DNA of 64,000 nt from Xenophilus sp. Marseille-Q4582 (GCF_916700565.1 NZ_CAKAKO010000001.1:868001-932000); one strand, 5' to 3'; counted from the first letter of the stretch, positions 38,687 through 47,825 are shown. Numbers and translations: made by a program. The notes: a model not told the origin generated them from the sequence alone.

Positions 38687-39406
38687 TCAGCTGTCGGCCA
38701 GCGAGATGCGCTGCAGCGCATCCCGGTCGAGCACCGCCAGGCCGGCCGGCTCGATGCGGATCGCGCCCTCGCGCTCCATGGACTTGAGTTCCTGGTTCAC
38801 GCGCTGGCGCGAGGCGCCCAGCAGCTGCGCCAGTTCTTCCTGCGCCAGCTGCAGGCCGATGCGTGTCTGCGAGGCGTCGGCCAGGTTGGGCGTGCCGTAG
38901 CTGCGCACCAGGTGCACCAGCTGCTTGGCCAGGCGCGCGCGCAGCGGCAGGGTGTTGAGGTCTTCCACCAGCCCGAAGAGCGTGCGGATGCGCCGCGCCT
39001 GCAGGCGCATCAGCGCCTCGTACAGCTCCACGTGCGCGGCCAGGATCTTCTGGAAGTCGGCGCGCGCCACGCACAGGATGGTGGTGTCGCCATGCGCATA
39101 GGCATCGTGCGTGCGGCGGTCCCCGTCGAACATCGCCACGTCGCCGAACCAGATGCCCGGCTCCACGTAGGTCAGCGTGATCTGCTTGCCCGACACCGCC
39201 GTGGAACTCACCCGCACCGCGCCCTTCGCGCAGGCGATCCACGAATCCGGTGGATCGCCGCGTGCGGCGATCAGGTCGCCGTCCTTGTAGCGTTTGACGA
39301 AGGCGCATCGGAGGATGTCGTGCCGCAGCGAGGGGGAAAGGGAAGTGAACCAGCGACCACTGTTGATCGCCTCTCGTTCGTCGATGGTAAGAATGGGGTC
39401 GTCCAT
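38687..39406 (-). CDS. Crp/Fnr-family transcriptional regulator
   Basis: A 239-residue regulator: an N-terminal cyclic-nucleotide-binding-type beta-barrel (KDGDLIAARGDPPDSWIACAKGAVRVS, GIWFGDVAMFDGDRRTHDAYA) and a C-terminal winged helix (QLAQEELAQLLGASRQRVNQELKSMEREGAIRIE). There is no N-terminal cysteine cluster, so it is not an Fnr oxygen sensor. The cAMP-contact pattern is incomplete, so the ligand is unknown. It lies upstream of and on the same strand as the kinase and acyl-CoA dehydrogenase genes, 141 bp away, and could control them. The start is placed at MDDPILTID (39406). Confidence 0.9.
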   Translation of the reverse strand: MDDPILTIDEREAINSGRWFTSLSPSLRHDILRCAFVKRYKDGDLIAARGDPPDSWIACAKGAVRVSSTAVSGKQITLTYVEPGIWFGDVAMFDGDRRTHDAYAHGDTTILCVARADFQKILAAHVELYEALMRLQARRIRTLFGLVEDLNTLPLRARLAKQLVHLVRSYGTPNLADASQTRIGLQLAQEELAQLLGASRQRVNQELKSMEREGAIRIEPAGLAVLDRDALQRISLADS

Positions 39407-39493
39407 GTTCTGTCTTATTTGCGACTGGAATATCAGAGCTTGTCGCACGAGAGACGACGCGCCCCGGCGGCGCCTCGGGCCCGCGCGGCAAGG

Positions 39494-40273
39494 CTAGTGC
39501 CGGCTCGGCTTGCTTCTGGCAAGAAAGGCTTCGATGGCAGCGCCTGCGTTCGGGTGGTGCAGGTTGCGCACGAAGTGGTCACGCTCCAGGGCCAATTGTG
39601 TGTCCAGAGTCGACTGGGGCGCTTCGGCCAGCAATTCCTTGATGCTGGCCAGGGCGTTGGGTGCGCGCGCGGCCAGCCCGTCCGCCAGCGTCAGCGCCTG
39701 GTCCAGCGCGCGGCCGCGCTCGCACAGCAGGTTGACCAGGCCGGCCTGGTGCAGCCGTTCGGCGCCCAGGCGCTCGCCCCGCATCAGCCATTCGCTGGCC
39801 AGCTGGCGCGGCAGGGCGCGCGCGAGTTGCCAGCTCAGGCCGCCATCGGGCGAGAGCCCGACCTGGCTGTAGGAGGCGGCGAAGATCGCATCGCGCGCCG
39901 CCACCACCAGGTCGCAGGCCAGCGCCAGCGAGAAGCCGGCACCCGCGGCCGCGCCCTCCACGGCCGCGATCACGGGCTTGGGGAAGGTGCGGATGGCCTC
40001 GATCCAGCTGTGCAGCGCCTCGATGCTCTCGATCTGCACGGCCGGCTCCTTGGCGCGGTTGGCCTGCAGCCGCTGCAGCGAGCCGCCGGCGCAGAAATGC
40101 CCGCCGCTGCCCGTGAGCACCACGGCGCGGATGTCGCGGCTGCCTTCGGCGCCGTTGAGCGCTTCGACGCCCGCGGCGTACATGTCGGGCGAGAGCGCAT
40201 TGCGCTGCTCGGGGTTGTGCAGGGTCAGCACCAGCGTGCTGCCCGCGCTGTGGCTGCGCAGTTCACCGGGCAT
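39494..40273 (-). CDS. Enoyl-CoA hydratase/isomerase (PaaG / oxepin-CoA hydrolase-like)
   Basis: A 259-residue crotonase-fold enzyme. The oxyanion-hole and substrate regions are TLHNPEQRNALSPDMYAAGVEAL, GSGGHFCAGGSLQRLQANR and AVEGAAAGAGFSLALACDLVVAARDAIF; SPDGGLSWQLARALPRQLASEWLMRGE is conserved. Relatives in this bacterial family are often annotated as an alternative oxepin-CoA hydrolase of phenylacetate degradation. It follows a PaaH-like dehydrogenase gene on the same strand, so the pair could hydrate and oxidise enoyl-CoA. No paaABCDE or paaK genes are in the window, so a general beta-oxidation role is equally possible. Confidence 0.88.
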   Translation of the reverse strand: MPGELRSHSAGSTLVLTLHNPEQRNALSPDMYAAGVEALNGAEGSRDIRAVVLTGSGGHFCAGGSLQRLQANRAKEPAVQIESIEALHSWIEAIRTFPKPVIAAVEGAAAGAGFSLALACDLVVAARDAIFAASYSQVGLSPDGGLSWQLARALPRQLASEWLMRGERLGAERLHQAGLVNLLCERGRALDQALTLADGLAARAPNALASIKELLAEAPQSTLDTQLALERDHFVRNLHHPNAGAAIEAFLARSKPSRH

Positions 40274-40289
40274 GATTCGTCGCCGCAGC

Positions 40290-40395
40290 GCCCCACGAAG
40301 AGAAGGCGATGTTTTTCCGCCGGGCCGCCCCAAGGAAAAACGCGCCCCCTCGGGGGGCAGCGGACCGCGCGAAGCGGGCAAGCGTGGGGGTCAAC
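40290..40395. repeat. GC-rich intergenic palindromic element, probable dispersed repeat
   Basis: The spacer between the dehydrogenase and hydratase genes holds nested palindromic blocks: CCCCACG (40291-40297) with CGTGGGG (40383-40389), CGCTTGCCC-like arms, and GCGCCCCCTCGGGGGGC at its centre. Similar C-rich blocks recur in intergenic DNA of this bacterial family as I remember it. A weaker resemblance is seen at 46340-46420. Copy number cannot be checked here. Confidence 0.4.
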
Positions 40396-40398
40396 ATG

Positions 40399-41922
40399 TC
40401 ACTCCTCCTCGTGCTTGAGGCTCAGGCCCAGCGCGCCGCGGCGGCGCAGCCACGGGCTGGGGCGGTAGCGCGGGTCGCCGTACACGGTCTGCAGATTGAA
40501 CAGGATCTCCAGCACGCTGGTGGGCCCGTACAGGTCACCCATGGCCAGCGGGCCCTGCGGGTAGCCCAGGCCCAGCGTGACCGCGGTTTCCAGGTCGGCG
40601 GGCGTGCAGATGCGCTGCTGGCACATGTCGGCCGCGATGTTGACGATGCTGGCCAGCACGCGCTGCGTGACGAAGCCGCCGCTGTCGCGGATCACACTCA
40701 CGGCCTTGCCGTCGCGCGCGAAGAGCGCATGCGCCGCATCGCGGAAGTCGGGCCGCGTGGCCGGGTTGGTGGCCAGCACGCGGCGCTTGGTGGCGGCGTC
40801 GTCCACCATCATGTCGATGCCCACGGTGCGCGTGGCGTCCAGCCGCTCCACCGCCGCCACGGTGGTCACGTCGAAGCCCAGCGGCGCGACCACGATCAGC
40901 GCCTGGGCCGAGGGTGCGCTGCCGCTTTCGAGTTGTGCGCCCAGCGCATGCACCAGGCGCAGCAGCTCGGGCCGGCGGGTGGCGCGCGGCGGGATCCAGA
41001 CCGGAGGCAGGGCGTCGACGGTGGGCGCGGGCGGCTCGTCGGCCGTGACGGCGCTGCCGTCGGCATAGCGGTAGAAACCCTCGCCGGTCTTGCGGCCCAG
41101 CACGCCGGCGGCCACGCGCTGCGCGGCGATCACGCTGGGACGGTAGCGCGGCTCCTCGTAGTACTGGCGGTAGATGGATTCCATCACCGGATGCGAGACG
41201 TCCAGCCCCGTCAGGTCCATCAGCTCGAAGGGGCCGAGCCGGAAGCCGGCCTGTTCGCGCAGGATGCGGTCGATGGTGGCGAAGTCGGCCACGCCCTCGC
41301 TCACGATGCGCAGCGCCTCGGTGCCGTAGGCGCGGCCGGCGTGGTTGACGATGAAACCCGGCGTGTCCTGCGCCTGCACGGCGCTGTGGCCCATCTGGCG
41401 GGCGTAGCCCCGCAGCCGCTCGCACACGCTGTCGTCGGTGCGGATGCCGGCGATGACCTCCACCACCTTCATCAGCGGCACCGGGTTGAAGAAGTGGTAG
41501 CCCGCGAAGCGCTGCGGATGCGCCAGGCCCGCCGCCAGGGCCGTGACGGACAGGGAAGAGGTGTTGGTGGCCAGCACCGCCCCGGGCGCCACCACGGCTT
41601 CCAGCCGGGCCAGCAGCTGGCGCTTGACGGCCAGGTCTTCGACGATGGCCTCGACCACCAGGTCGCAGCCGGCCAGGCCTTCCAGCGTGTCCACGGCTTG
41701 CAGGCGCGCGGCCTGGGCTTCGCGCTGGGCCGGATCGAGCCGGCCCTTGTCGACCAGCTTGTCCCACTGCGCGCGGATGGCCGCCACCGCCTGCCCCGCC
41801 TGGCCGGGCACGGCATCGAACACGCGCACCTGGCTGCCGGCCTGCGCGGCGATCTGGGCGATGCCGCGGCCCATGGCGCCCGCCCCGGTCACCCCCACTG
41901 CCAAAAAGTTCACACCAGCCAT
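40399..41922 (-). CDS. paaH: 3-hydroxyacyl-CoA dehydrogenase, PaaH type
   Basis: NAD-dependent oxidation of 3-hydroxyacyl-CoA to 3-oxoacyl-CoA. The 507-residue protein has a Rossmann start VGVTGAGAMGRGIAQIAAQAG, DLVVEAIVEDLAVKRQL, the catalytic His in AGYHFFNPVPLMKVVEVI and DTPGFIVNHAGRAYGTEAL, then a second 3HCDH C-domain (SGGFVTQRVLASIVNIAADM, GLGYPQGPLAMGDLYG). Two C-domains and about 500 residues are typical of PaaH/PaaC of phenylacetate catabolism. AGGAAA lies upstream of the ATG. It is divergent from the FimV-like gene across an AT-rich spacer. Confidence 0.9.
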   Translation of the reverse strand: MAGVNFLAVGVTGAGAMGRGIAQIAAQAGSQVRVFDAVPGQAGQAVAAIRAQWDKLVDKGRLDPAQREAQAARLQAVDTLEGLAGCDLVVEAIVEDLAVKRQLLARLEAVVAPGAVLATNTSSLSVTALAAGLAHPQRFAGYHFFNPVPLMKVVEVIAGIRTDDSVCERLRGYARQMGHSAVQAQDTPGFIVNHAGRAYGTEALRIVSEGVADFATIDRILREQAGFRLGPFELMDLTGLDVSHPVMESIYRQYYEEPRYRPSVIAAQRVAAGVLGRKTGEGFYRYADGSAVTADEPPAPTVDALPPVWIPPRATRRPELLRLVHALGAQLESGSAPSAQALIVVAPLGFDVTTVAAVERLDATRTVGIDMMVDDAATKRRVLATNPATRPDFRDAAHALFARDGKAVSVIRDSGGFVTQRVLASIVNIAADMCQQRICTPADLETAVTLGLGYPQGPLAMGDLYGPTSVLEILFNLQTVYGDPRYRPSPWLRRRGALGLSLKHEEE

Positions 41923-42001
41923 GTTTTCACTGTTTCCTGTACATCAAATTAGTTAACAAAAGTGTCAGAATGTGACCACTTTCGACTTCAGGGGCTGCAC
42001 C

Positions 42002-44062
42002 GTGCGCTTACACCCGACCGCCGCCCTGTTTGTAACCGCGTTGGCCCCGCCCGTGCTCGCGCTGGGCGTGGGGGCGCCCCAGGGCAGTGCCTGGATCGGC
42101 CAGCCGCTGGACCTTCGCGTGCCCTTGATGCTGCATGGCCAGGCAGCCGGCGGCTCCCTGTGCACCCAGGTGGAATTGCGCCAGGGCGACGCCGCCCGGC
42201 CGGAAGGCGGCGTCCAGTTTTCGCTGGAGGCCGGGGTGGATACCGACCGGCCGAACTTGCGCGTGCGCAGCCGGCGCCCCGTTGAAGAGCCTCTCATCCA
42301 CCTTCGCGTGAAAGTGGGCTGCCAGGGCGCTCGCCCCTACGACTTCGTGCTGCTGGCCGATCAGCCGCCCGCAATGCCCGCGGGACGAGCGGGGCCGGCG
42401 GCACCCATGCAGGCGCCGGGCGTCGTGCCGGCCGCGCTGGAGCGCCCGGTTGCGCCGGCCGCGCGCGGCCCGGGCGCCCCTGCGGCAGCGGCGTCGGCGC
42501 GCGTGCAGGCGGCCGCGCGCTCGGCCAGCCCGCCCGCGCAGCGCAAGTCATCGGCCGCCCACGCGCCGGTCGCCCGCGAACGCCTGCCGCTCGACACGCA
42601 GGCGCCGGGCACGCTTTCCTGGCGCCCGGCCCGCGAAGCCGCCGGCCTGTCGGCGTCCGAAGTCGCCCCGGCGCCCGCAGCCTCGGCGGCGCCGGGCGGC
42701 CGTCCCGCATTAGGGGGAGTCGAGCGCACCACGCCGTCGGAAGCTGCCCCGGCAGAACGGCGCGCCCAGGCAAGCCGCGGCCCGCAGGCGCCGGCCGGGC
42801 TGCGCGATGAGTTGGGCGCGGCGCGGGACGGTCTCTATCCCCCTCCGCGGGAGGTTCTGTGGGGCCTGCTGCTCCTGCTGGCCGCCATTGCGCTGTGGGC
42901 CCTGTGGCCTGCGCCGCAGCGCATGCCCCTGGCCTTGCGCGCAGCCGAGGCCAGGCCGCAGGCGCGGATCCGGCGCGGGCTGCGCAAGCGCCGCGCGGCG
43001 GGGCCGCCCGAAACCGGGGACGACGCGCAGGACAAGGAGGCGGGCGACGCACTCCTGTATTTCCCGGCCGCCGTGTCGCGCCGCGAGTGGCTGGCGGGCG
43101 ACAGCGAAGAAGAGGGCGAGCGCTTTGGCACGCCCGCCGATTCCGGCGCGCCGACCGGCACCGACGGTGGGCCTTCAGCGCGGGGGAGCGGGCCTCAGCC
43201 CGCCACGGACCACGCGCTGGACGTGGACGAGCTCTACGACGTGCAGCAGCAGGCCGAGTTCTTCAGTTCGCTGGGCCAGCACGAGCAGGCCGTCGAGGTG
43301 CTGCGCCATTACGTGGACCAGCACCCGCAAGCCAGCGCGGTGGCCTACCTGGAGCTGCTGCACCTTTATCACCAGTTGCGGCGCGAAGCCGAGTACGAGG
43401 CGTTGCGGCAGCAATGCCAGCAGGCCCTCAACGTGCGCGTGCCTGCATTCCGCCACTTCGGCGCCGTGGGGGGCCGCACGCTGGAGCACTACCCCGCGGT
43501 GCGCGCACGGCTGCAGGCGCACTGGCCGCATCCGCAGACGCTGGACATCATCGAGGAACTGCTGTTCCGGCGCGACGACGCGCACGAGGCCTTCGAGCTG
43601 GCGGCCTACCGTGAACTGCTCATGCTGTACGGGCTGCTGCAGGAGCAGCGGCCCGGTGAGGGGCGGCGCTGGCCTTCGCTGGACGAGTTGCTGCGCCTGC
43701 CGCGGCTGGAAGCGCCGGCGCCTGCAGCCGCTCCGGTCGCGGCCAGGCCCGTTGCCGGCGCCGGCGCGCCACTGCCGCACCGTCTTTCACAGCGGCTGGA
43801 TGCGCAGCACCACCTCGACTTCCAGTCCCCCTGGCCGCCCGCGATGGGCCTGGACCTGGCACTGGACATGGACCTCACGCGCATGGAAGCCCGGCAGATC
43901 GACACGATCCCGTTGTCGCTGCGCCGCGCGGCCCCGGCGCCGGACGGGTCCGCAGGCGCGGAAGGCGTGGCGGATGTGAACGGCATGGACGGCAGGAGCG
44001 GCGGCGCCACCGCCGATGCCCGGAGATCGAAACAGGCGCGCGTGGGCGCCCTTGCGCCCTAG
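42002..44062 (+). CDS. FimV-like protein with periplasmic N-domain, membrane helix and cytoplasmic TPR-like part
   Basis: The 686-residue protein resembles FimV in layout. It has a signal sequence (RLHPTAALFVTALAPPVLALG), a FimV-type N-terminal domain (APQGSAWIGQPLDLRVPLML), a long Ala/Pro-rich linker, one membrane helix at about 282-305 (VLWGLLLLLAAIALWALWP) and an acidic cytoplasmic half with a TPR-like segment (QQQAEFFSSLGQHEQAVEVLRHYVDQHPQ). FimV helps assemble type IV pilus secretins and polar complexes. No pilus genes are near, so this is probably a paralogue. The GTG at 42002 with AGGGG upstream gives a clean signal peptide; an in-frame GTG at 41972 is the alternative. Confidence 0.75.
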   Translation: MRLHPTAALFVTALAPPVLALGVGAPQGSAWIGQPLDLRVPLMLHGQAAGGSLCTQVELRQGDAARPEGGVQFSLEAGVDTDRPNLRVRSRRPVEEPLIHLRVKVGCQGARPYDFVLLADQPPAMPAGRAGPAAPMQAPGVVPAALERPVAPAARGPGAPAAAASARVQAAARSASPPAQRKSSAAHAPVARERLPLDTQAPGTLSWRPAREAAGLSASEVAPAPAASAAPGGRPALGGVERTTPSEAAPAERRAQASRGPQAPAGLRDELGAARDGLYPPPREVLWGLLLLLAAIALWALWPAPQRMPLALRAAEARPQARIRRGLRKRRAAGPPETGDDAQDKEAGDALLYFPAAVSRREWLAGDSEEEGERFGTPADSGAPTGTDGGPSARGSGPQPATDHALDVDELYDVQQQAEFFSSLGQHEQAVEVLRHYVDQHPQASAVAYLELLHLYHQLRREAEYEALRQQCQQALNVRVPAFRHFGAVGGRTLEHYPAVRARLQAHWPHPQTLDIIEELLFRRDDAHEAFELAAYRELLMLYGLLQEQRPGEGRRWPSLDELLRLPRLEAPAPAAAPVAARPVAGAGAPLPHRLSQRLDAQHHLDFQSPWPPAMGLDLALDMDLTRMEARQIDTIPLSLRRAAPAPDGSAGAEGVADVNGMDGRSGGATADARRSKQARVGALAP

Positions 44063-45261
44063 GCGCCCGGGCTGGCTGCCGGCGCCGCGCCGCGCTGGCG
44101 CCGCTCGATCCACAGGCCCAGCCCGATGCCCAGCAACAGGGCCGCCAGGCCGGCGGCCGGTATCCAGGCCGTGGCGCCCTGCGCCAGCAGCCAGCCGCCG
44201 CTGCCGGCCCCCAGGGCCTGGCCGGTGTACATGGCCGAGCTGTTGAGCGCCACCGAACCGGCCGCGAGGGCCGGCGCCAGCCCGACCAGCCGCGCCTGCT
44301 GCGCCGAGTTGGTGGAAAAGCAGCCCAGCCCCCACGGCGTGAGCACCAGGCACACGGCCAGCCAGCTGTGGCCCAGTCCCAGCGGCCAGAGCAGCAGCCC
44401 CAGCGCGATCAGACTGCTGCACAGCGTGACCATGTGGCCGGCGCCGAGCCGGTCGATGTAGCGGCTGGCCAGCATGTTGCCGATCAGCCCGCACAGGCCG
44501 AACCAGGCCCAGACCAGCCCGATCTGGGTGGGCGTGGCGGCCAGATGGTCGCGCAGCAGCGGCGACAGGTAGCTGGTCAGCACGAACTGGCCCGAGGCCT
44601 GCAGCACGGTGACTCCCACCACGCCCATCAGCAGCGGGTTGCCCAACACCCGGCCCCACGCGGCGCGCGACAGCGCCTCGGGGCGGATGCCCGTGGGCAG
44701 CACGCGCCACACCCAGCCGGCGCACAGCAGCGAGGCCAGGGCGATGACGAGGAAGGCGGCGCGCCAGCCGAAATGCCCGCCGATCAGCGCGCCGAGCGGC
44801 ATGCCCAGCACGGAGGCCAGCGACCAGCCGAGAAAGACGAAGGTGACGGCCCGCCCGCGCTGTTCGGGCGGCACCAGCAGGCCCACGCAGGCCGCGGCCT
44901 GCGGCGTGAACACGGCGGGCGCGATCACCGTGAGCATGCGCGCGACGAGCACGCTGCCGAAGTCGGGCATCGCGGCGGCCACGGCATGGCCCAATGCATA
45001 CCAGAGCAGCGCCAGCGCCAGCAGGCGCCGCCGGTCCCAGCCCGCGACCACGCTGGCCAGCAGCGGCGCGCCGACGCACATCACGAGGGCGGCGGCCGTG
45101 ATCAGCTGGCCGGCCGTCGCCACGCCCACGTTCAGCGACGCACTCAGTTCGTTGAGCGTGCCGGCGACCACCATCACGCCGGAGCCGATGACGAAGTTGC
45201 CCGCCAGCAGCGCCCACAGGCTCGACGGCGTGCGCGCGGCGCTACCGGCCGGGCGGCTCAC
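44059..45261 (-). CDS. MFS transporter (DHA1/AraJ-like)
   Basis: A 400-residue inner-membrane protein with about 12 hydrophobic segments. The opening LWALLAGNFVIGSGVMVVAGTLNELSASLNVGVATAGQL and the motif-A-like LLASVVAGWDRRRLLAL after helix 2 place it with drug/sugar efflux permeases such as AraJ and YdhP. Substrate unknown. Its stop and that of the convergent FimV-like gene share the palindrome CTAG (44059-44062). Its start overlaps the stop of the D-2-hydroxyacid dehydrogenase by 4 bases, so the two are coupled. Confidence 0.88.
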   Translation of the reverse strand: MSRPAGSAARTPSSLWALLAGNFVIGSGVMVVAGTLNELSASLNVGVATAGQLITAAALVMCVGAPLLASVVAGWDRRRLLALALLWYALGHAVAAAMPDFGSVLVARMLTVIAPAVFTPQAAACVGLLVPPEQRGRAVTFVFLGWSLASVLGMPLGALIGGHFGWRAAFLVIALASLLCAGWVWRVLPTGIRPEALSRAAWGRVLGNPLLMGVVGVTVLQASGQFVLTSYLSPLLRDHLAATPTQIGLVWAWFGLCGLIGNMLASRYIDRLGAGHMVTLCSSLIALGLLLWPLGLGHSWLAVCLVLTPWGLGCFSTNSAQQARLVGLAPALAAGSVALNSSAMYTGQALGAGSGGWLLAQGATAWIPAAGLAALLLGIGLGLWIERRQRGAAPAASPGA

Positions 45262-46265
45262 CGGCGGACCTGCAGCGCGCCGGGATTCACGATGTTGGTG
45301 GGATTGCCCTTGATGAAGCTGACCACGTTGTCGAAGGCCTGGCTGAAGTACAGCTCGTAGCTGTCCTGCTCCACGTAGCCGATGTGCGGCGTGCAGATGC
45401 AGTTCTCCAGCCGCAGCAGCGCATGGCCCTGCAGGGGCGGCTCACTCTCGAACACGTCCACCGCGGCCAGGCCGGGGCGACCGCGGTTGAGGGCGGCCAG
45501 CAGCGCATCGGCCTCCACCAGTTCGGCGCGGGAGGTGTTCACGAACAGCGCGGTGGGCTTCATGCGCTGCAGGTCTTCCAGGCGCACCAGGCCGCGCGTC
45601 TCGCCGTTCAGGCGCAGGTGCAGCGACAGCACGTCGCTCTGTTCGAACAGCGCCTCGCGGCTGGCCGCGGTCTGGAAACCGTCGGAGCGCGCGCGCTCGC
45701 GGCTGCCTTCGCGGCCCCAAATCAGCACCTGCATGCCGAAGGCCTGGCCGTAGCGCGCCACGATCTGGCCGATGCGCCCGTAGCCCCAGATGCCCAGGGT
45801 CTTGCCCTTGAGCACCGAACCCAGGCCGAAATTGGCCGGCATCGCGGCCGACTTGAGGCCCGACTGCTGCCAGGCGCCGTGCTTGAGGTTGCTGATGTAC
45901 TGCGGCAGCCGCCGCATCGCGGCCATGATCAGCGCCCAGGTCAGCTCGGCCGGCGCCTGCGGCGAGCCACTGCCCTCGGCCACGGCCACGCCGTATTCCG
46001 AGCAGGCGTTGATGTCGATGTGCGGGCCGGCGCGGCCGGTCTGCGAAATGAGCTTGAGCCGCGGCAGCTTCTCGATGAGCTGGCGCGAGATCTGCGTGCG
46101 CTCGCGGATCAGGACAATGACATCGGCATCCTTGAGCCGCACGGACAACTGGCCGATGCCCTTGACGGTGTTCGTGTAGACCTTGGCGGCGTAGGCGTCG
46201 AGCTTGGCAGCACACTGCAGCTTGCGCACCGCGTCCTGGTAGTCGTCGAGGATCACAATGTTCAT
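45258..46265 (-). CDS. D-2-hydroxyacid dehydrogenase family protein
   Basis: A 335-residue NAD-dependent oxidoreductase. The cofactor loop is KTLGIWGYGRIGQIVARYG; the catalytic Arg is in FVNTSRAELVEADAL, the Glu in AVDVFESEPPLQGHALL and the His in CICTPHIGYVEQDSYE. This subfamily is often annotated as phosphoglycerate dehydrogenase-like, but lacks the C-terminal ACT domain of SerA. The substrate is unknown. Coupling to the MFS gene suggests that the transporter moves the substrate or product. The start at 46265 (MNIVILDDYQDAV) fits homologues. Confidence 0.9.
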   Translation of the reverse strand: MNIVILDDYQDAVRKLQCAAKLDAYAAKVYTNTVKGIGQLSVRLKDADVIVLIRERTQISRQLIEKLPRLKLISQTGRAGPHIDINACSEYGVAVAEGSGSPQAPAELTWALIMAAMRRLPQYISNLKHGAWQQSGLKSAAMPANFGLGSVLKGKTLGIWGYGRIGQIVARYGQAFGMQVLIWGREGSRERARSDGFQTAASREALFEQSDVLSLHLRLNGETRGLVRLEDLQRMKPTALFVNTSRAELVEADALLAALNRGRPGLAAVDVFESEPPLQGHALLRLENCICTPHIGYVEQDSYELYFSQAFDNVVSFIKGNPTNIVNPGALQVRR

Positions 46266-46573
46266 GGCCGGCCATTGTGCCTCGCACACCCATGCCCTTC
46301 GGCGGCGCACACGCGTTGTTGCAGCCCGTTCAGCGACGCATGCCACGCCTTGGGGGGTGGATGGGCGCCGAGGGGCCGCAAGGCGGGCGGCTCGCCGCCG
46401 GCGGCGATTTCTGCGCAGCGCCCCGCCATGCTGGCACGGGGTGCGCGCCGGCGGCTCCGCGGCCCGAGCCGCCAGCGCGCGGCGCGGGCGGTCGGCTGCA
46501 CAGCCCCCCGGTCAGACCCGCCCGGGCGGAGCGCTTGCGCGTTCGCGCCGTGGCGCTGCAGGCGGGCGCGGCC
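46266..46573. other. 308-bp spacer without a supported gene
   Basis: GC-rich DNA with no convincing reading frame on either strand. It contains C/G-rich blocks (around 46345-46420) that loosely resemble the element at 40290-40395. It may be an eroded intergenic repeat. Confidence 0.4.
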
Positions 46574-46948
46574 TCAATGCAGAGGCCGTGCTTGCCTCTT
46601 CGGCGCCTGGGCGGCCTCCAGCGCGGCCAGCCGGTCCAGTTCGGCGCACACGTCTTCCAGGCGGCCCGACAGCAGCACGCGGCCACCGGGGCGCGGTGCG
46701 CCTGCTTCAGCCACGCGCACCACGCGCAGGGGGCGGCTGGGCAACACGGCGCAGCGGCCGGTGCGCTCCGCCGGCGCGCCGGCGGCGCCGGCCGGGCTGG
46801 GGCGCACCCGCACATAGCGCAGGTCGGCTTCCAGCTCCACCGGTACGGCGCGGCGGCGGCGGCGCCTGCCGGCCGCAGGCATCCAGCGATGCGCCAGCGA
46901 CTGCAAAGGTGTGAACAGATCGGACAGGGCGAGCAGAGCGATTCCCAT
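46574..46948 (-). CDS. Conserved-looking hypothetical protein (124 aa)
   Basis: The ATG at 46948 has AGGAG five bases upstream, which supports translation. The protein starts MGIALLALSDLFTPLQSLAHRWM, possibly a weak membrane anchor, followed by a basic run RRRRRR, a beta-rich middle (ELEADLRYVRVRPSPAG, RPLRVVRVAEAG) and a helical end (RLEDVCAELDRLAALEAAQ). I do not recognise the family. It lies 114 bp downstream of lexA on the same strand and could be co-transcribed with it. In that case it would be SOS-induced, but this is inference. Confidence 0.55.
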   Translation of the reverse strand: MGIALLALSDLFTPLQSLAHRWMPAAGRRRRRRAVPVELEADLRYVRVRPSPAGAAGAPAERTGRCAVLPSRPLRVVRVAEAGAPRPGGRVLLSGRLEDVCAELDRLAALEAAQAPKRQARPLH

Positions 46949-47062
46949 GTGAACTCCTGGAGTGAGGGGTGGAACACAGGCAGGATTCAACGGAGAAGCC
47001 GCTGCGCCAGGGTGATGGCCCTTGCCGGCCATACGCCCGCCACCTGGCGCAGCGCCGATGCC

Positions 47063-47743
47063 TTACATCAGCATCGTGTTGCGGATCAGGCCGACGGCCA
47101 GGCCCTCGATCTCGAAGGGCTCGCCGGGCTCGACGATGATGGTGGGGTAGTCGGGGTTCTCGGCGTGCAGCTCGATCACGTCCTTGTTGCGCTTGAGGCG
47201 CTTGACGGTGACTTCCTCGCCCAGGCGCGCCACGATGATCTGGCCGTTGCGCGCTTCCTTGGTGGCCTGCACGGCGAGCAGGTCGCCGTCCATGATGCCG
47301 GCGTCGCGCATGGACATGCCGCGCACCTTGAGCAGGTAGTCCGGCTTGTGCTGGAACAGCGTGTTCTCCACGTAATAGGTCTGGTCCACATGCTCCTGCG
47401 CCAGGATGGGCGAGCCCGCGGCCACGCGACCGACCAGCGGCAGCGCCAGCTGCGCCAAACCCGGCAGCGTGAACTGGTGGCTGCGCGATTCCTGCAGGCT
47501 GCGCAGGGCCTGGCCGCGCAGGCGGATGCCGCGCGAGGTGCCGCTGACCAGTTCGATCACGCCCTTGCGCGCCAGCGCCTGAAGATGCTCTTCGGCCGCG
47601 TTGGCGGACTTGAAGCCCAGTTCGGCCGCGATCTCGGCCCGCGTGGGCGGCGCGCCGGTGCGTGCGATCGCGGCCTGGATCAACTCCAGGATCTGCTGCT
47701 GCCGGGCGGTAAGCTTGGCGGCGAAGGACGAAGCGTTGAGCAC
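47063..47743 (-). CDS. lexA: SOS repressor LexA
   Basis: Represses the DNA-damage regulon and cleaves itself when RecA is activated. The 226-residue protein has the N-terminal winged helix ([51 protein letters not shown]) and the S24 peptidase domain with the cleavage site Ala109-Gly110 (GRVAAGSP), Ser144 (GMSMRDAG) and Lys181 (VTVKRLKR). All catalytic residues are in place. Two LexA-type boxes lie in the spacer to the divergent asparaginase gene, as expected for autoregulation. Confidence 0.97.
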   Translation of the reverse strand: MLNASSFAAKLTARQQQILELIQAAIARTGAPPTRAEIAAELGFKSANAAEEHLQALARKGVIELVSGTSRGIRLRGQALRSLQESRSHQFTLPGLAQLALPLVGRVAAGSPILAQEHVDQTYYVENTLFQHKPDYLLKVRGMSMRDAGIMDGDLLAVQATKEARNGQIIVARLGEEVTVKRLKRNKDVIELHAENPDYPTIIVEPGEPFEIEGLAVGLIRNTMLM

Positions 47744-47806
47744 GTTGGAACTCCTGCGGCAACACGGCCGGTGGACGCTGAACGAAACGCTGATGGATCA
47801 GGAAAC

Positions 47807-47822
47807 CTGTGTGTCCATTCAG
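47807..47822. promoter_or_regulatory. Candidate LexA box 1
   Basis: CTGT-GTGTCCAT-TCAG, one base off the consensus CTGT-N8-ACAG, about 64 bp upstream of the lexA start. Confidence 0.5.
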
Positions 47823-47825
47823 TCA

